Assembly: GCF_003634775.1 (NCBI RefSeq)
Contig: NZ_RBXB01000002.1
Span: forward strand, 682,001-746,000
DNA: 64,000 bases
Origin: Chryseobacterium defluvii
GTDB lineage: Bacteria; Bacteroidota; Bacteroidia; Flavobacteriales; Weeksellaceae
Direction of reading: 5' to 3'
Shown here: one piece after another, positions 53,196 to 62,546 of the stretch
Position numbering within the stretch: the first letter of the stretch is position 1
Layout: each line of letters begins with the position of its first letter
Program-made: the position numbers and the translations under genes
The notes under the pieces: generated by a model
Databases searched by the model: none
What the model was told of the DNA's origin: nothing
The model's input: the letters and a program-made list of their open reading frames with translations, nothing else

Positions 53196-54264
53196 CAAAG
53201 AAGAATTACTGAGCAATGCAGTCGAATTGTTGAAAAAACTGATTGAAATTCCGTCATTCAGCAAAGATGAATTCAATACCTCTGTAGAGATTGAAAATTT
53301 TTTCAGCAAACATCAGATCCCAGTAAAACGTTTTAAAAACAATATTTGGGCTGTCAATAAGCATTTTGATGTTTTCAAGCCTTCTATTTTGCTGAATACG
53401 CATCATGATACGGTGAAACCCAATAAGGCTTACACGCTGGATCCATTTTTACCTGTTGAAAAAGATGGAAAATTATTCGGATTGGGAAGCAACGACGCAG
53501 GAGCCTCTTTGGTTGCTATGGCTCAGGTTTTTTTACATTTTTATGAGAAAGACAACTTACAATATAATTTAGTTATTGCTTTGACAGCTGAGGAGGAGAT
53601 TTCAGGTTTCGACGGAATTGAAGCCTTGTTTCCCCAGTTACCCAATGTAGCACTCGCCATTGTAGGAGAACCCACGCAGATGAATCTGGCAATTGCTGAA
53701 AAAGGACTTTTGGTAATTGACGGGGAAATGAAAGGCACTCCTTCTCACGCTGCTCATCCGAATGATGATAATTCAATTGTAAAATGCATGGAAGATATAC
53801 AGCATATTTTAAACTTTAAATTTCCAAAGGTTTCAGAATATTTGGGGGAAGTTAAAATTACCCTGTCAGGAATTCATGCAGGAGTTCAGCATAACGTAGT
53901 TCCGGAATCATGCACTTTCACTTTAGATGTAAGAGTTACGGACGAATACTCCAACAAAGAAGCTTTTGAAATGATTCAGTCACAGATGAAATCAACATTG
54001 ACGGCAAGGTCTTTCAGGCTGAATTCCTCAAAAATTGAATTGGATCATCCTTTTGTACAGGCAGGTCTGGAAATCGGAAGGACAACGTACGGTTCACCAA
54101 CTTCGTCTGACCAGGCAATTATTCCCTGTACGTCAGTAAAAATGGGACCCGGTGACAGCAGGCGCTCCCATACTGCGGATGAATATATCTATATAAAGGA
54201 AATAGAAGAAGGAATTGATATTTATATTCAAATCCTTGAGAAAGTTTTACAGGATGGAAGATAG
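53170..54264 (+). CDS. argE: M20-family N-acylornithine deacylase
   Basis: A 364-residue zinc-dependent peptidase/deacylase that releases citrulline or ornithine from the N-acyl form. Zinc ligands show in LLNTHHDTVKPN (His near residue 78) and SNDAGASLVAM, the catalytic Glu in LTAEEEISGFDGIE, and the later His in SRRSHTADEYI. In this pathway the carbamoylated product is N-acyl-citrulline, so the true substrate is probably that compound (inference from argF'). The start overlaps argB by 26 nt. Confidence 0.9.
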   Translation: MKELKSVYSKEELLSNAVELLKKLIEIPSFSKDEFNTSVEIENFFSKHQIPVKRFKNNIWAVNKHFDVFKPSILLNTHHDTVKPNKAYTLDPFLPVEKDGKLFGLGSNDAGASLVAMAQVFLHFYEKDNLQYNLVIALTAEEEISGFDGIEALFPQLPNVALAIVGEPTQMNLAIAEKGLLVIDGEMKGTPSHAAHPNDDNSIVKCMEDIQHILNFKFPKVSEYLGEVKITLSGIHAGVQHNVVPESCTFTLDVRVTDEYSNKEAFEMIQSQMKSTLTARSFRLNSSKIELDHPFVQAGLEIGRTTYGSPTSSDQAIIPCTSVKMGPGDSRRSHTADEYIYIKEIEEGIDIYIQILEKVLQDGR

Positions 54265-54361
54265 AGACAAGAAGATGGAAGTTTTGCAGTTTGTGAATCA
54301 CACTTCCAGCCTCCAGCTCAAAATAAATGATTTTAGGTTTAGTTTTTTAAGTTTTGATTAC

Positions 54362-54478
54362 GCTCAGCAGACATTGAAGTTTGAATATTTTTAATAAAGA
54401 TTTATGCAAAAAATGAAATTAGAAATGAAAGACTTAATGTTTAAAATTTTTACAAAATAATAAAGTGCTCTGCTGAGC
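54362..54478. repeat. 10-bp inverted repeat in the argE-argH gap
   Basis: GCTCAGCAGA (54362-54371) and TCTGCTGAGC (54469-54478) are perfect reverse complements separated by 97 nt in the 245-bp gap, in which I see no gene or strong promoter. Confidence 0.45.
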
Positions 54479-54509
54479 CGGTCAAAACGAAACAGAAAAA
54501 AGAAGAAAT

Positions 54510-55814
54510 ATGAAAAAAATATGGCAGAAGGACGACCTTGCCACTAATATATTAGTCAATAATTTTACGGTCGGGAAGGATCTCGATTTTGATGAACGGT
54601 TGGCCAAATACGATGTCAAAGGCTCAATGGCACATTGTAAAATGTTGGCAGAAGCAGGAATTGTTTCCGGAGAAGAATCCAAGCAGATGCTATCTGTTTT
54701 ATCCGGCATCTTAAAAGATATTGAAGAGGGAAGCTTTGAAATTGATAAAGAGGCGGAAGACATTCATTCTCAAATTGAAGCGATCCTAATTGAAAAATTA
54801 GGAGATACAGGAAAGAAAATCCATACGGCAAGATCACGTAACGATCAGGTTTTACTGGATATTAAACTGTATTTACTGGATGAAATCCGTGAAATTACAG
54901 CTTTGACGGATGAATTTTTTCAGATATTAATTAAATTGGCAGAACAGCATAAAAACGTTCTGCTTCCGGGATATACCCATTTGCAGATTGCCATGCCTTC
55001 ATCATTCGGATTATGGTTTGGAGCTTATGCAGAAGCATTGCTGGATGATGTTGAAATGTTGTTTTCAGTGAAAAATATCATTAATAAAAATCCGTTGGGT
55101 TCGGCAGCGGGATATGGTTCATCTTTCCCGATTAACCGGGAGAGTACGACCTATCATTTAGGCTTTCAGTCAATGAATTATAATTCGGTATATGCACAGA
55201 TGACCCGTGGAAAATCAGAGAAAATGCTGTCGATGGCTATGGCAACTCTGGCGGGAACATTGGGGAAGTTTGCATATGATGTTTGCCTGTATTTAAGTCA
55301 AAACTTTGATTTTATAAGCTTTCCGAAGGAATTTACCACAGGAAGCAGCATTATGCCGCATAAGAAAAACCCGGATATTTTCGAATTGGTTCGCGCACGC
55401 TGTAACAGAATTCAGGCGTTGCCTAATGAGTTTATGTTGTTGACAAGTAATCTGCCATCAGGTTACCACAGAGATATGCAATTAACAAAGGAAATCCTTT
55501 TCCCGGCCATCGACTCATTGAAAGAATGTCTTGAAATTCTGAATTACACTTTACCCAATATTCAGGTGAGAGATGGGATCCTGGAAGATGAAAAGTACAA
55601 ATACCTTTTCAGTGTGGAGAAGATCAATGAAGAAGTGAAGAATGGAAGCTCATTCCGTGATGCTTATATAAAAGTAGGGCAGGAAATAGAAAATAATGAG
55701 TTTGAATTTGAAATAGAAAGCTTACACCATACTCATCAGGGAAGTATAGGGAATCTTTGTCTGGATAAAATAGAATATCAGTTTAATAAATTGAAGAATA
55801 AATTATTGGGGTAA
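54510..55814 (+). CDS. argH: Argininosuccinate lyase
   Basis: Splits argininosuccinate into arginine and fumarate, the last step of the pathway. The family signature TTGSSIMPHKKNPDIFELVRA in pieces (about 272-292) holds the catalytic Ser of the mobile loop, and TARSRNDQVLLD (about 107-118) is the second conserved block. Length 434 is somewhat shorter than the 450-460 residues of many homologues. It is the last gene of the arginine operon and converges with the Lrp gene, with only 18 nt between them. Confidence 0.94.
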   Translation: MKKIWQKDDLATNILVNNFTVGKDLDFDERLAKYDVKGSMAHCKMLAEAGIVSGEESKQMLSVLSGILKDIEEGSFEIDKEAEDIHSQIEAILIEKLGDTGKKIHTARSRNDQVLLDIKLYLLDEIREITALTDEFFQILIKLAEQHKNVLLPGYTHLQIAMPSSFGLWFGAYAEALLDDVEMLFSVKNIINKNPLGSAAGYGSSFPINRESTTYHLGFQSMNYNSVYAQMTRGKSEKMLSMAMATLAGTLGKFAYDVCLYLSQNFDFISFPKEFTTGSSIMPHKKNPDIFELVRARCNRIQALPNEFMLLTSNLPSGYHRDMQLTKEILFPAIDSLKECLEILNYTLPNIQVRDGILEDEKYKYLFSVEKINEEVKNGSSFRDAYIKVGQEIENNEFEFEIESLHHTHQGSIGNLCLDKIEYQFNKLKNKLLG

Positions 55815-55832
55815 TAATTTTGAATCTGGAAT

Positions 55833-56294
55833 TTAATCCAGATCAATTTTAAACTTGGTAGATTTTTTTACCTCGTGAAGCACGATAGAACTATGATATT
55901 GGCCGATATTAGGAATATTGGAAATGACATTTACGGCGAAGTCATTATAAGAGTTAATATCTTTTGCAATGATCTTCAGCATATAGTCATATTCACCGGA
56001 TAAGCTGATGATTTCCTGTACTTCATCATATTTTCCGATATTTTTTTCGAAAGTTTCAAGGACCTTTTGAGATTGCTCCTTCAGACGGACGTTACAATAA
56101 ACCACAATATTCAACCCCAGTTTTTCACGGTTCAAAAGACCGACATATTTTTCAATGATACCCTGCTTCTCCAATTGTTTGATACGTTCATAGGTTGGAG
56201 TAAAGGTAAGACCGATCTTTTCTGAAATTTCCTTTACAGATAAAGTAGAGTCTTCCTGAATAATACTGAGGATCATTTTGTCTTTTAAATCCAT
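55833..56294 (-). CDS. Lrp/AsnC-family transcriptional regulator
   Basis: A 153-residue regulator: N-terminal helix-turn-helix (LSVKEISEKIGLTFTPTYERIKQLEKQGII, pieces at about 18-47) and a C-terminal RAM/ACT-like ligand domain (VVYCNVRLKEQSQ to FAVNVISNIPNIGQ) that binds amino acids and mediates oligomers. It lies between the arginine and the pyrimidine operons and is transcribed away from the latter. A TATTTTTG box (minus, 56317-56324) precedes it by about 23 nt. Target genes are unknown; the position makes the two operons candidates. Confidence 0.9.
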   Translation of the reverse strand: MDLKDKMILSIIQEDSTLSVKEISEKIGLTFTPTYERIKQLEKQGIIEKYVGLLNREKLGLNIVVYCNVRLKEQSQKVLETFEKNIGKYDEVQEIISLSGEYDYMLKIIAKDINSYNDFAVNVISNIPNIGQYHSSIVLHEVKKSTKFKIDLD

Positions 56295-56383
56295 ATAAAA
56301 TTGGTTTGAGTTTTAACAAAAATAACATTTAAAAATGAAAATAAGGAGAGATTAAGATTTTTTAGTAGAATCGAAAAATAGGT

Positions 56384-56414
56384 TTTGTCAGTTTATAAAA
56401 TTGTTGTATCTTTG
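56384..56414 (+). promoter_or_regulatory. Perfect Bacteroidota promoter of the pyr operon
   Basis: TTTG (56384-56387), a 19-bp spacer and TATCTTTG (56407-56414) match the consensus at both elements and in spacing. The expected start of transcription lies at about 56419-56421, at the first base of the leader frame. Confidence 0.75.
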
Positions 56415-56420
56415 CACCTA

Positions 56421-56492
56421 ATGAATAAAAGAGTATTTATATCATTAGATTTACCGGGCGAAAGCGCCCTTTACGATATTTATTATTATTAA
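56421..56492 (+). CDS. Putative 23-residue leader peptide upstream of pyrB
   Basis: A 24-codon frame including the stop, MNKRVFISLDLPGESALYDI followed by YYY. It starts 6 nt after a consensus -7 box and ends exactly on the first base pair of a terminator stem (stop codon 56490-56492). Its last part is made of U-rich codons (UAC GAU AUU UAU UAU UAU). The features fit a leader peptide that couples ribosome movement to a UTP-sensitive attenuator. Expression is not proved; it could also be a chance frame of the leader. Confidence 0.55.
   Translation: MNKRVFISLDLPGESALYDIYYY
56456..56469 (+). promoter_or_regulatory. Putative RNA polymerase pause hairpin in the pyr leader
   Basis: GGGCG (56456-56460) / CGCCC (56465-56469) with a 4-nt AAAG loop, followed by a U-rich stretch (TTTACGATATTTATTATTATT). 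This is the usual place of a pause signal before an attenuator. Confidence 0.55.
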
Positions 56493-56519
56493 GCGAAGAT
56501 TTGGTCTTCGCTTTTTTTT
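56491..56519 (+). terminator. Attenuator upstream of pyrB
   Basis: Stem AAGCGAAGA (56491-56499) / TCTTCGCTT (56505-56513) with loop TTTGG, then a run of eight T (56512-56519). It lies between the leader frame and pyrB (ATG 56539), so termination here must be relieved for the operon to be expressed. Confidence 0.85.
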
Positions 56520-56538
56520 GTGTAAAAATTGAAGAAAT

Positions 56539-57429
56539 ATGTTTACGATTACAGAACTAAGCACCGAGAGAATCAACAGGATACTGACAGAAGCAATGGC
56601 CTTTGCCAATGGTAAGACTGCCAAAATTGAAGGAGAAGTTTTTTGTTCCAATCTGTTCTTTGAAGACAGTACAAGAACCAAAACAAGTTTTGATATTGCC
56701 GAAAGAAAATTAGGATTGCAGGTGGTTCCTTTTGATGCCTCACACAGTTCAGTTAATAAAGGAGAAAGCTTATATGATACGGTAAAAACAATTGAAAGCT
56801 TAGGCGTAAACTTAGTGGTCATAAGAGATAAGAAAGACAGATATTTCGATGAACTGAAGAATATTACAATTCCCGTGATCAACGGAGGAGACGGAACGGG
56901 AAACCACCCGTCACAATGTATGCTGGACTTGATGACGATTTATCAGGAATTCGGAAAATTTGAAGGCTTAAAAGTAGGAATTGTAGGTGATGTAAAGCAC
57001 AGCCGCGTTGCCAACTCCAATGCAGAAGCATTAAGAAGATTAGGCGCTAAAGTATACTTCTCCGGTCCGGAGCAATGGTTTGATGAAGGAGCTTTAATTA
57101 ACGGGACTTATCTGGCTGTAGATGAATTGATTGCTGAAGTAGATGTTGTAATGCTGCTAAGAATCCAGCACGAAAGACACGATGCCAAAATGAGTTTCTC
57201 CGCTTCGGAATACCACAGAAAATACGGGTTGACGAAAGAAAGAGAAAAAGCGATGAAAAAAAACGCCATTATCATGCATCCGGCTCCAATTAACAGAGGC
57301 GTTGAGATTGATACAGATCTGGTAGAGTGCGAGCGTTCAAGAGTTTTCAGGCAAATGCAGAATGGTGTTTTCGCAAGAATGGCCATCCTGAAAGAAGCAT
57401 TGGAAGAAAAAGGATTTACATTCAAGTAG
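56539..57429 (+). CDS. pyrB: Aspartate carbamoyltransferase, catalytic chain
   Basis: Makes N-carbamoyl-aspartate from carbamoyl phosphate and aspartate, the committed step of pyrimidine synthesis. The 296-residue chain has the carbamoyl phosphate motif [12 protein letters not shown] (40-51) and the aspartate-side HPAPINRG (about 252-259). Length is usual for catalytic chains that work without a separate regulatory subunit; no pyrI is present. It is the first enzyme gene after the attenuator and shares carbamoyl phosphate with argF'. Confidence 0.96.
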   Translation: MFTITELSTERINRILTEAMAFANGKTAKIEGEVFCSNLFFEDSTRTKTSFDIAERKLGLQVVPFDASHSSVNKGESLYDTVKTIESLGVNLVVIRDKKDRYFDELKNITIPVINGGDGTGNHPSQCMLDLMTIYQEFGKFEGLKVGIVGDVKHSRVANSNAEALRRLGAKVYFSGPEQWFDEGALINGTYLAVDELIAEVDVVMLLRIQHERHDAKMSFSASEYHRKYGLTKEREKAMKKNAIIMHPAPINRGVEIDTDLVECERSRVFRQMQNGVFARMAILKEALEEKGFTFK

Positions 57430-57455
57430 AAAGAGTTCCATAATTCGCTTGAAAA

Positions 57456-57506
57456 ATTCCCCTCCATCGGAGGGTGTCAAAAAATGAAAATTTTTGACGG
57501 GGTGGT
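57456..57506. repeat. Two-hairpin intergenic element
   Basis: Hairpin CCCTCC/GGAGGG (57460-57474) adjoins GTCAAAAA/TTTTTGAC (57476-57498) in the 112-bp pyrB-carA gap, the whole flanked by TTCCCC and GGGG. I recall very similar elements scattered in Chryseobacterium genomes, from memory only. Confidence 0.6.
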
Positions 57507-57541
57507 TAAAAAAAGAATAAAATAGAATCTAAATAAAGAAA

Positions 57542-58627
57542 ATGAAGAAAAAATTAATACTGGAGTCCGGTGAAGTATTTCATGGAGAAGGTTTCGGAGC
57601 AGAGTTGGAAACTGCAGGAGAAGTGGTTTTCAATACCGGAATGACAGGATATCAAGAATTGATTTCAGACCCGTCTTATTGCGGTCAGATTGTGTGTATG
57701 ACCTATCCGCTTATCGGAAATTACGGGATCAACCGTGATGATTATGAGAGCATTGAGCCGGCTATTAAAGGTCTTATTGTAAAGGAGCTTTGCGATTTTC
57801 CATCCAACTTCCGTACTCAGATCACTTTAGATGAATTGTTTAAAAAGAAAAACCTTTCAGGAATTTCAGGAATCGATACGAGAAAACTAACAAGAATTCT
57901 TCGTAACCATGGAGTAGTGAAAGGAAAGATTGTGAATGCAGATGCAGATGAAAATGCAGTAGTGGCAGAATTAAAATCTACCACTTTCCCTACCAATCAG
58001 GTAGAGACTGTTTCCACAAAAACACCTTATGCAAACCCGGGAAGAGGTTTCAAAGTGGTATTAGTGGATTTTGGTTCCAAATTAGGGATCATCAGAGAAT
58101 TATCTCAGAGAAACTGTGATATCATTGTAGTTTCACAAGATACAACAGCAGAAGAAATTTTATTAATGAATCCGGACGGAATCATGCTGTCAAACGGTCC
58201 TGGTGACCCGGAAGACAATCCGCACGCATTGGAAATGATCCGTGGGTTATTAGGAAAAGTTCCGATCTTCGGAATCTGTTTAGGACACCAATTGATCGGC
58301 CTGGCTTGCGGAGCAAAAACGTTCAAGTTAAAATTCGGACACAGAGGAGGAAACCATCCGGTGTTAGATTTAGAGAAAAACAAAGTAGCTATTACTTCCC
58401 AAAATCACGGGTATGCTGTAGACCAGGAAAGTTTGAAAGAAACAGATTTAATTGAAACACACATCGCATTGAACGACAGAACAAACGAAGGATTAAGACA
58501 TAAAATCCATCCATGTTTCTCCGTTCAGTATCACCCTGAAGCAAGTCCGGGGCCAGAAGATGCGAACTATCTGTTTGATGATTTCATCCACTTAATGGAA
58601 GACTTTAAAAACAAGAAAAACCAATAA
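57542..58627 (+). CDS. carA: Carbamoyl phosphate synthase, small (glutaminase) subunit
   Basis: A 361-residue class I glutamine amidotransferase that delivers ammonia to CarB. The catalytic triad is Cys246 (FGICLGHQ), His331 and Glu333 (QYHPEA), and the N-terminal CarA-specific half begins with LILESGEVFHGEGFGAE and TGMTGYQEL. Upstream is the two-hairpin element in a 112-bp gap; downstream a DinB-like gene comes before carB. It is in one run with pyrB, consistent with a joint supply of carbamoyl phosphate. Confidence 0.96.
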   Translation: MKKKLILESGEVFHGEGFGAELETAGEVVFNTGMTGYQELISDPSYCGQIVCMTYPLIGNYGINRDDYESIEPAIKGLIVKELCDFPSNFRTQITLDELFKKKNLSGISGIDTRKLTRILRNHGVVKGKIVNADADENAVVAELKSTTFPTNQVETVSTKTPYANPGRGFKVVLVDFGSKLGIIRELSQRNCDIIVVSQDTTAEEILLMNPDGIMLSNGPGDPEDNPHALEMIRGLLGKVPIFGICLGHQLIGLACGAKTFKLKFGHRGGNHPVLDLEKNKVAITSQNHGYAVDQESLKETDLIETHIALNDRTNEGLRHKIHPCFSVQYHPEASPGPEDANYLFDDFIHLMEDFKNKKNQ

Positions 58628-58637
58628 AATTTTCAAC

Positions 58638-59102
58638 ATGGAAACTCCCTTACAATTAGCCAATCGTTTTCGTGAAGTGTATTTGAATGGAGAATGGGTA
58701 GTATACACCAATTATAAAACCCAGCTTTCAGAAACCGGCAGAGAAGTTTTGATAAAAAAAGTGGAAGACCTGAATACCATAGAATCTATCGCTTTTCATA
58801 TTCATTATTATGTACACGGAGTTCTGAATGTGCTGGAAGGAGGAACATTAGATATCAGCGATAAGTACAGCTTTGATTTTCCTCCTACGAAATCCGGAGA
58901 GGAGTGGAAGAGTTTCCTTACGACATTCATCAGCGACTGCGAAAAATTTGCAGACATCATTGAAAAAATGTCAGACGAAGATTTGGATGGTGATTTTTCC
59001 GAAAATAGATACGGAAGCAAAAGAAAAAATATCAACGCTTTAATCGAGCATGGATATTACCATTTGGGGCAGATAATTTTAATTAAAAAGCTAATAAAAT
59101 AA
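58638..59102 (+). CDS. DinB/YfiT-like four-helix protein inserted between carA and carB
   Basis: A 154-residue cytoplasmic four-helix-bundle protein resembling the DinB/DUF1572 superfamily, with histidines that could bind a metal in the pattern FHIHYYVHGVLN (about 54-65) and EHGYYHLGQIILIKK (about 138-152). Related enzymes use such a site for thiol-dependent transfers or hydrolysis, but none can be claimed. It starts 10 nt after the carA stop and splits carA from carB, which are neighbours in most bacteria. A repeat element follows in the gap to carB. Confidence 0.75.
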   Translation: METPLQLANRFREVYLNGEWVVYTNYKTQLSETGREVLIKKVEDLNTIESIAFHIHYYVHGVLNVLEGGTLDISDKYSFDFPPTKSGEEWKSFLTTFISDCEKFADIIEKMSDEDLDGDFSENRYGSKRKNINALIEHGYYHLGQIILIKKLIK

Positions 59103-59112
59103 AAATTTATCA

Positions 59113-59206
59113 TGTCATTCTGAACACAAACTGAAGGTTTGCGAACAAAGTTCAGTAGCGAAGTGAAGAATCTTAGAAAGCAGATTTTCGATTCCTCGGA
59201 ATGACA
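59113..59206. repeat. 94-bp imperfect inverted-repeat element before carB
   Basis: The ends TGTCATTC (59113-59120) and GAATGACA (59199-59206) are perfect inverted repeats, and GCGAAGTGAAGAATCTTAGA lies inside. A partial copy is at 39859..39907. It fits a small non-coding, MITE-like intergenic repeat. Confidence 0.65.
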
Positions 59207-59234
59207 AACAGAAAATAAATTAGATAAAAGTAAA

Positions 59235-62200
59235 ATGGCAAAACGTACAGATATAAAAACAATTTTAGTAATCGGTTCAGGACCTATCATCATTGGTCAG
59301 GCAGCAGAATTCGATTACGCAGGAACGCAGGCTTGTTTATCTTTGAAAGAAGAAGGTTACAAAGTAATTTTGATCAACTCCAACCCTGCAACGATCATGA
59401 CGGATGTGGAAATTGCAGACAAAGTGTATATCGAGCCGATTTCCCTTCAGTTTGTAAGTCACATCATCAGAAAAGAGCGTCCGGATGCACTTTTACCGAC
59501 CCTTGGAGGCCAGACTGGTCTGAATATGGCGGTAGAATTGGAAAAATCGGGAATTCTTGAAGAATGCAAAGTAGAAGTACTGGGAACAAAACTTTCTGCC
59601 ATCAACAGAGCAGAAGACAGGGATTTGTTCCGTGAATTGATGAGAGAGCTCAATGAGCCTGTTCCGGAATCAGACATCGTAAATACAGTTGAAGGAGCCC
59701 TTACTTTTGCGGATGATATCGGTTATCCTGTCATTGTCCGTCCTGCGTTCACCATGGGTGGAACAGGAGGAGGTATTGCCTCAACAGAAGCTGAATTGAA
59801 GGAAATTGCCGAACTGGGACTGAAACACAGCCCGGTTACGCAATGTCTTATTGAAAAATCAATTGCCGGTTTCAAAGAAATTGAATACGAAGTAATGCGT
59901 GATGCCAACGACAACGCGATTGTGGTTTGTAACATGGAAAATATAGATCCGGTGGGAGTTCACACAGGTGATTCCATCGTAGTAGCCCCTTCTCAGACAC
60001 TTTCAGACAGAGAGTATCAGTTGTTGAGAAACGCTTCCCTAAAAATCATCAGAGCACTAGGAATTGAAGGAGGCTGTAACGTGCAGCTGGCTTTGGACCC
60101 GCATTCATTCGAATATTATGTGATCGAAGTGAATCCTAGAGTTTCCCGTTCATCAGCTTTGGCAAGTAAGGCGACAGGTTACCCGATTGCAAAAATTGCT
60201 GCAAAAATTGCTGTAGGATTAACTCTTGATGAAATCATGAACCCGGTAACAGGAAAAACATATGCTTGTTTTGAGCCTGCTTTGGATTATGTGGTAACCA
60301 AATTCCCAAGATTCCCGTTCGATAAATTCGAAACTGCGGACAGAAGATTATCCACTCAGATGAAAGCTACGGGAGAAGTAATGGCAATCGGAAGGAACTT
60401 CGAAGAGTCCTTGCAAAAAGCAATCCGTTCACTGGAAACCGGAATCAGACATTTAGGATTAAAAACTAAACAGGCTCAGGCTCTTACGGCAGAAGAAATC
60501 GAAAGAAGAATCAGGGTATGTGATGATGAAAGATTATTTATCATCGGAGATGCCTTAAGAAGAGGATATGACTGGGAACAGATCGTGGAATGGAGTAAAA
60601 TAGATAAGTTCTTCATCTGGAAGCTAAAAAAGCTGGTTGATTTTGAGAAAACCATTGCCGGAAATAAATTTGACAAGGAAACTTTAATCCAGGCAAAGAA
60701 ATTAGGTTTTGCAGATATCAATATCGCGGTTCTTTGGGAAGTGACAGAGCGTGAAGTTTTCAACTTCAGAAAAGAAAACGGAGTAATGCCGGTTTTCAAA
60801 ATGGTAGATACCTGTGCCGCTGAATTTGAAAGTGAAACTCCATATTTCTACGGAACGTATGAAGAAGAGAACGAAAGTGTTGTTTCAGATAAGGAAAAGA
60901 TCATTGTTCTGGGTTCCGGACCGATCAGAATCGGACAGGGGGTTGAATTCGACTATGCCACGGTTCACTCGGTTTGGGCAATCAAAGAAATGGGGTATGA
61001 AGCGATCATTATCAACAATAACCCTGAAACAGTTTCCACAGACTTCTCGATCTCAGATAAACTATACTTCGAACCTTTAACGGAGGAAGATGTAATGAAC
61101 ATCATCGATCTTGAAAAACCTAAAGGAGTAGTTGTACAGTTCGGAGGACAGACTGCAATCAACTTAGCAGATAAATTAGCTTCTCACGGAGTTCAAATTT
61201 TAGGAACTTCCTTAGAAGACTTAGACAGAGCTGAAAACAGGGATAAATTTGAAAAAGCACTTCAGGAGTTAGGAATTCCTCAGCCTTTAGGAAAAACTTC
61301 CACTTCAAAAGAAGAAGCGATAAAGATTGCCAACGAGATCGGTTATCCGGTTTTAGTACGTCCAAGCTACGTATTAGGAGGTAGAGCCATGGAAATTGTG
61401 TACACAGAAACAGAATTGGCTCACTATATGGAGTATGCCGTGGAAGCAAGCCCGGAGCACCCTGTTTTGGTTGATAAATACATGGTGGGGAAAGAAGTGG
61501 AGGTTGATGCCATCTGCGATGGGGAAACCACCGTTATTCCGGGAATTATGGAACATATCGAAAGAGCGGGAGTCCACTCCGGAGACTCAATCGCCGTATA
61601 TCCGCCACAAAATGTTTCCCAAAAAGAAATCGAAACTTTAGTAGATTATACAAAGAGATTAGCAAAAGGACTGAATGTAATCGGATTAATGAACATCCAG
61701 TACGTTCTTTTCGAAGGAAATGTATATGTAATCGAGGTAAATCCGCGTTCATCCAGAACGGTTCCTTTCTTATCCAAAATCACGGAAGTTCCGATGGCCA
61801 ACTTAGCAACCAAAGCTATCTTAGGTCAGAAACTGAAAGATTTAGGGTATCAGGACGGATTGGTTCCCAATAAAGAAGGAGTCTACGTAAAAGTTCCGGT
61901 ATTCTCATTCTCGAAACTAACGAAAGTAGATATCTCTTTAGGCCCTGAAATGAAGTCTACAGGAGAAGTAATGGGGAAAGATACCACACTGGAAAAAGCG
62001 CTTTACAAAGGACTGATCGCAGCAGGAAGAAAAGTTCCGATGCACGGCTCCATTCTATTCACCGTTGCGGATAAACATAAGCAGGAAGCAGCAGATTTAG
62101 CGGCGAGATTCCATGAAGTTGGTTTCAGAATCTGGGCTACGGAAGGAACGGCAAAATTCTTCGAAGAAAAAGGAATTCCTTGCAAAATAGGATACAAAAT

Positions 62201-62417
62201 CGGAGAAGAAAGTGTAAACCTTATTGATCTGATCCAGAAAGGAAAAGTACAATACGTAGTCAATACCACAACAAAAGGTAAACAGGCAGAAAGAGACGGT
62301 TTCCAGATCAGAAGAATGAGTGTGGAAAATGGTGTTCCTTGTTTAACCTCGATGGATACGGTAGAAGCTATTCTTAAAGTGATCGAAAGCATGAGCTTCA
62401 AGATGGAGACGATGTAA
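59235..62417 (+). CDS. carB: Carbamoyl phosphate synthase, large subunit
   Basis: A 1060-residue synthetase with two homologous ATP-grasp halves (about 1-400 and 550-935), an oligomerisation domain between them and a C-terminal MGS-type regulatory domain. Nucleotide motifs [20 protein letters not shown] (pieces at about 14-33) and [21 protein letters not shown] (about 559-579) show the duplication. The C-terminal domain ([26 protein letters not shown] onwards) is where UMP or ornithine binds in homologues. It ends at a good terminator, so pyrB, carA, dinB-like and carB probably form one unit. Confidence 0.96.
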   Translation: MAKRTDIKTILVIGSGPIIIGQAAEFDYAGTQACLSLKEEGYKVILINSNPATIMTDVEIADKVYIEPISLQFVSHIIRKERPDALLPTLGGQTGLNMAVELEKSGILEECKVEVLGTKLSAINRAEDRDLFRELMRELNEPVPESDIVNTVEGALTFADDIGYPVIVRPAFTMGGTGGGIASTEAELKEIAELGLKHSPVTQCLIEKSIAGFKEIEYEVMRDANDNAIVVCNMENIDPVGVHTGDSIVVAPSQTLSDREYQLLRNASLKIIRALGIEGGCNVQLALDPHSFEYYVIEVNPRVSRSSALASKATGYPIAKIAAKIAVGLTLDEIMNPVTGKTYACFEPALDYVVTKFPRFPFDKFETADRRLSTQMKATGEVMAIGRNFEESLQKAIRSLETGIRHLGLKTKQAQALTAEEIERRIRVCDDERLFIIGDALRRGYDWEQIVEWSKIDKFFIWKLKKLVDFEKTIAGNKFDKETLIQAKKLGFADINIAVLWEVTEREVFNFRKENGVMPVFKMVDTCAAEFESETPYFYGTYEEENESVVSDKEKIIVLGSGPIRIGQGVEFDYATVHSVWAIKEMGYEAIIINNNPETVSTDFSISDKLYFEPLTEEDVMNIIDLEKPKGVVVQFGGQTAINLADKLASHGVQILGTSLEDLDRAENRDKFEKALQELGIPQPLGKTSTSKEEAIKIANEIGYPVLVRPSYVLGGRAMEIVYTETELAHYMEYAVEASPEHPVLVDKYMVGKEVEVDAICDGETTVIPGIMEHIERAGVHSGDSIAVYPPQNVSQKEIETLVDYTKRLAKGLNVIGLMNIQYVLFEGNVYVIEVNPRSSRTVPFLSKITEVPMANLATKAILGQKLKDLGYQDGLVPNKEGVYVKVPVFSFSKLTKVDISLGPEMKSTGEVMGKDTTLEKALYKGLIAAGRKVPMHGSILFTVADKHKQEAADLAARFHEVGFRIWATEGTAKFFEEKGIPCKIGYKIGEESVNLIDLIQKGKVQYVVNTTTKGKQAERDGFQIRRMSVENGVPCLTSMDTVEAILKVIESMSFKMETM

Positions 62418-62436
62418 TTTCGAAATAAATAGATTC

Positions 62437-62468
62437 AAAACGCACCTTCCTTTAAGGTGCGTTTTTTT
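62437..62468 (+). terminator. Rho-independent terminator after carB
   Basis: A 12-bp stem, AAAACGCACCTT (62437-62448) / AAGGTGCGTTTT (62454-62465), with a 5-nt loop and a T run of seven. Confidence 0.9.
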
Positions 62469-62546
62469 ATTGATAAATATTTGCTTAGTTATCGAAATAT
62501 ATAAATTTTGATGTAATTTTATTGAAGTCTCATAATAAATAAAGAT

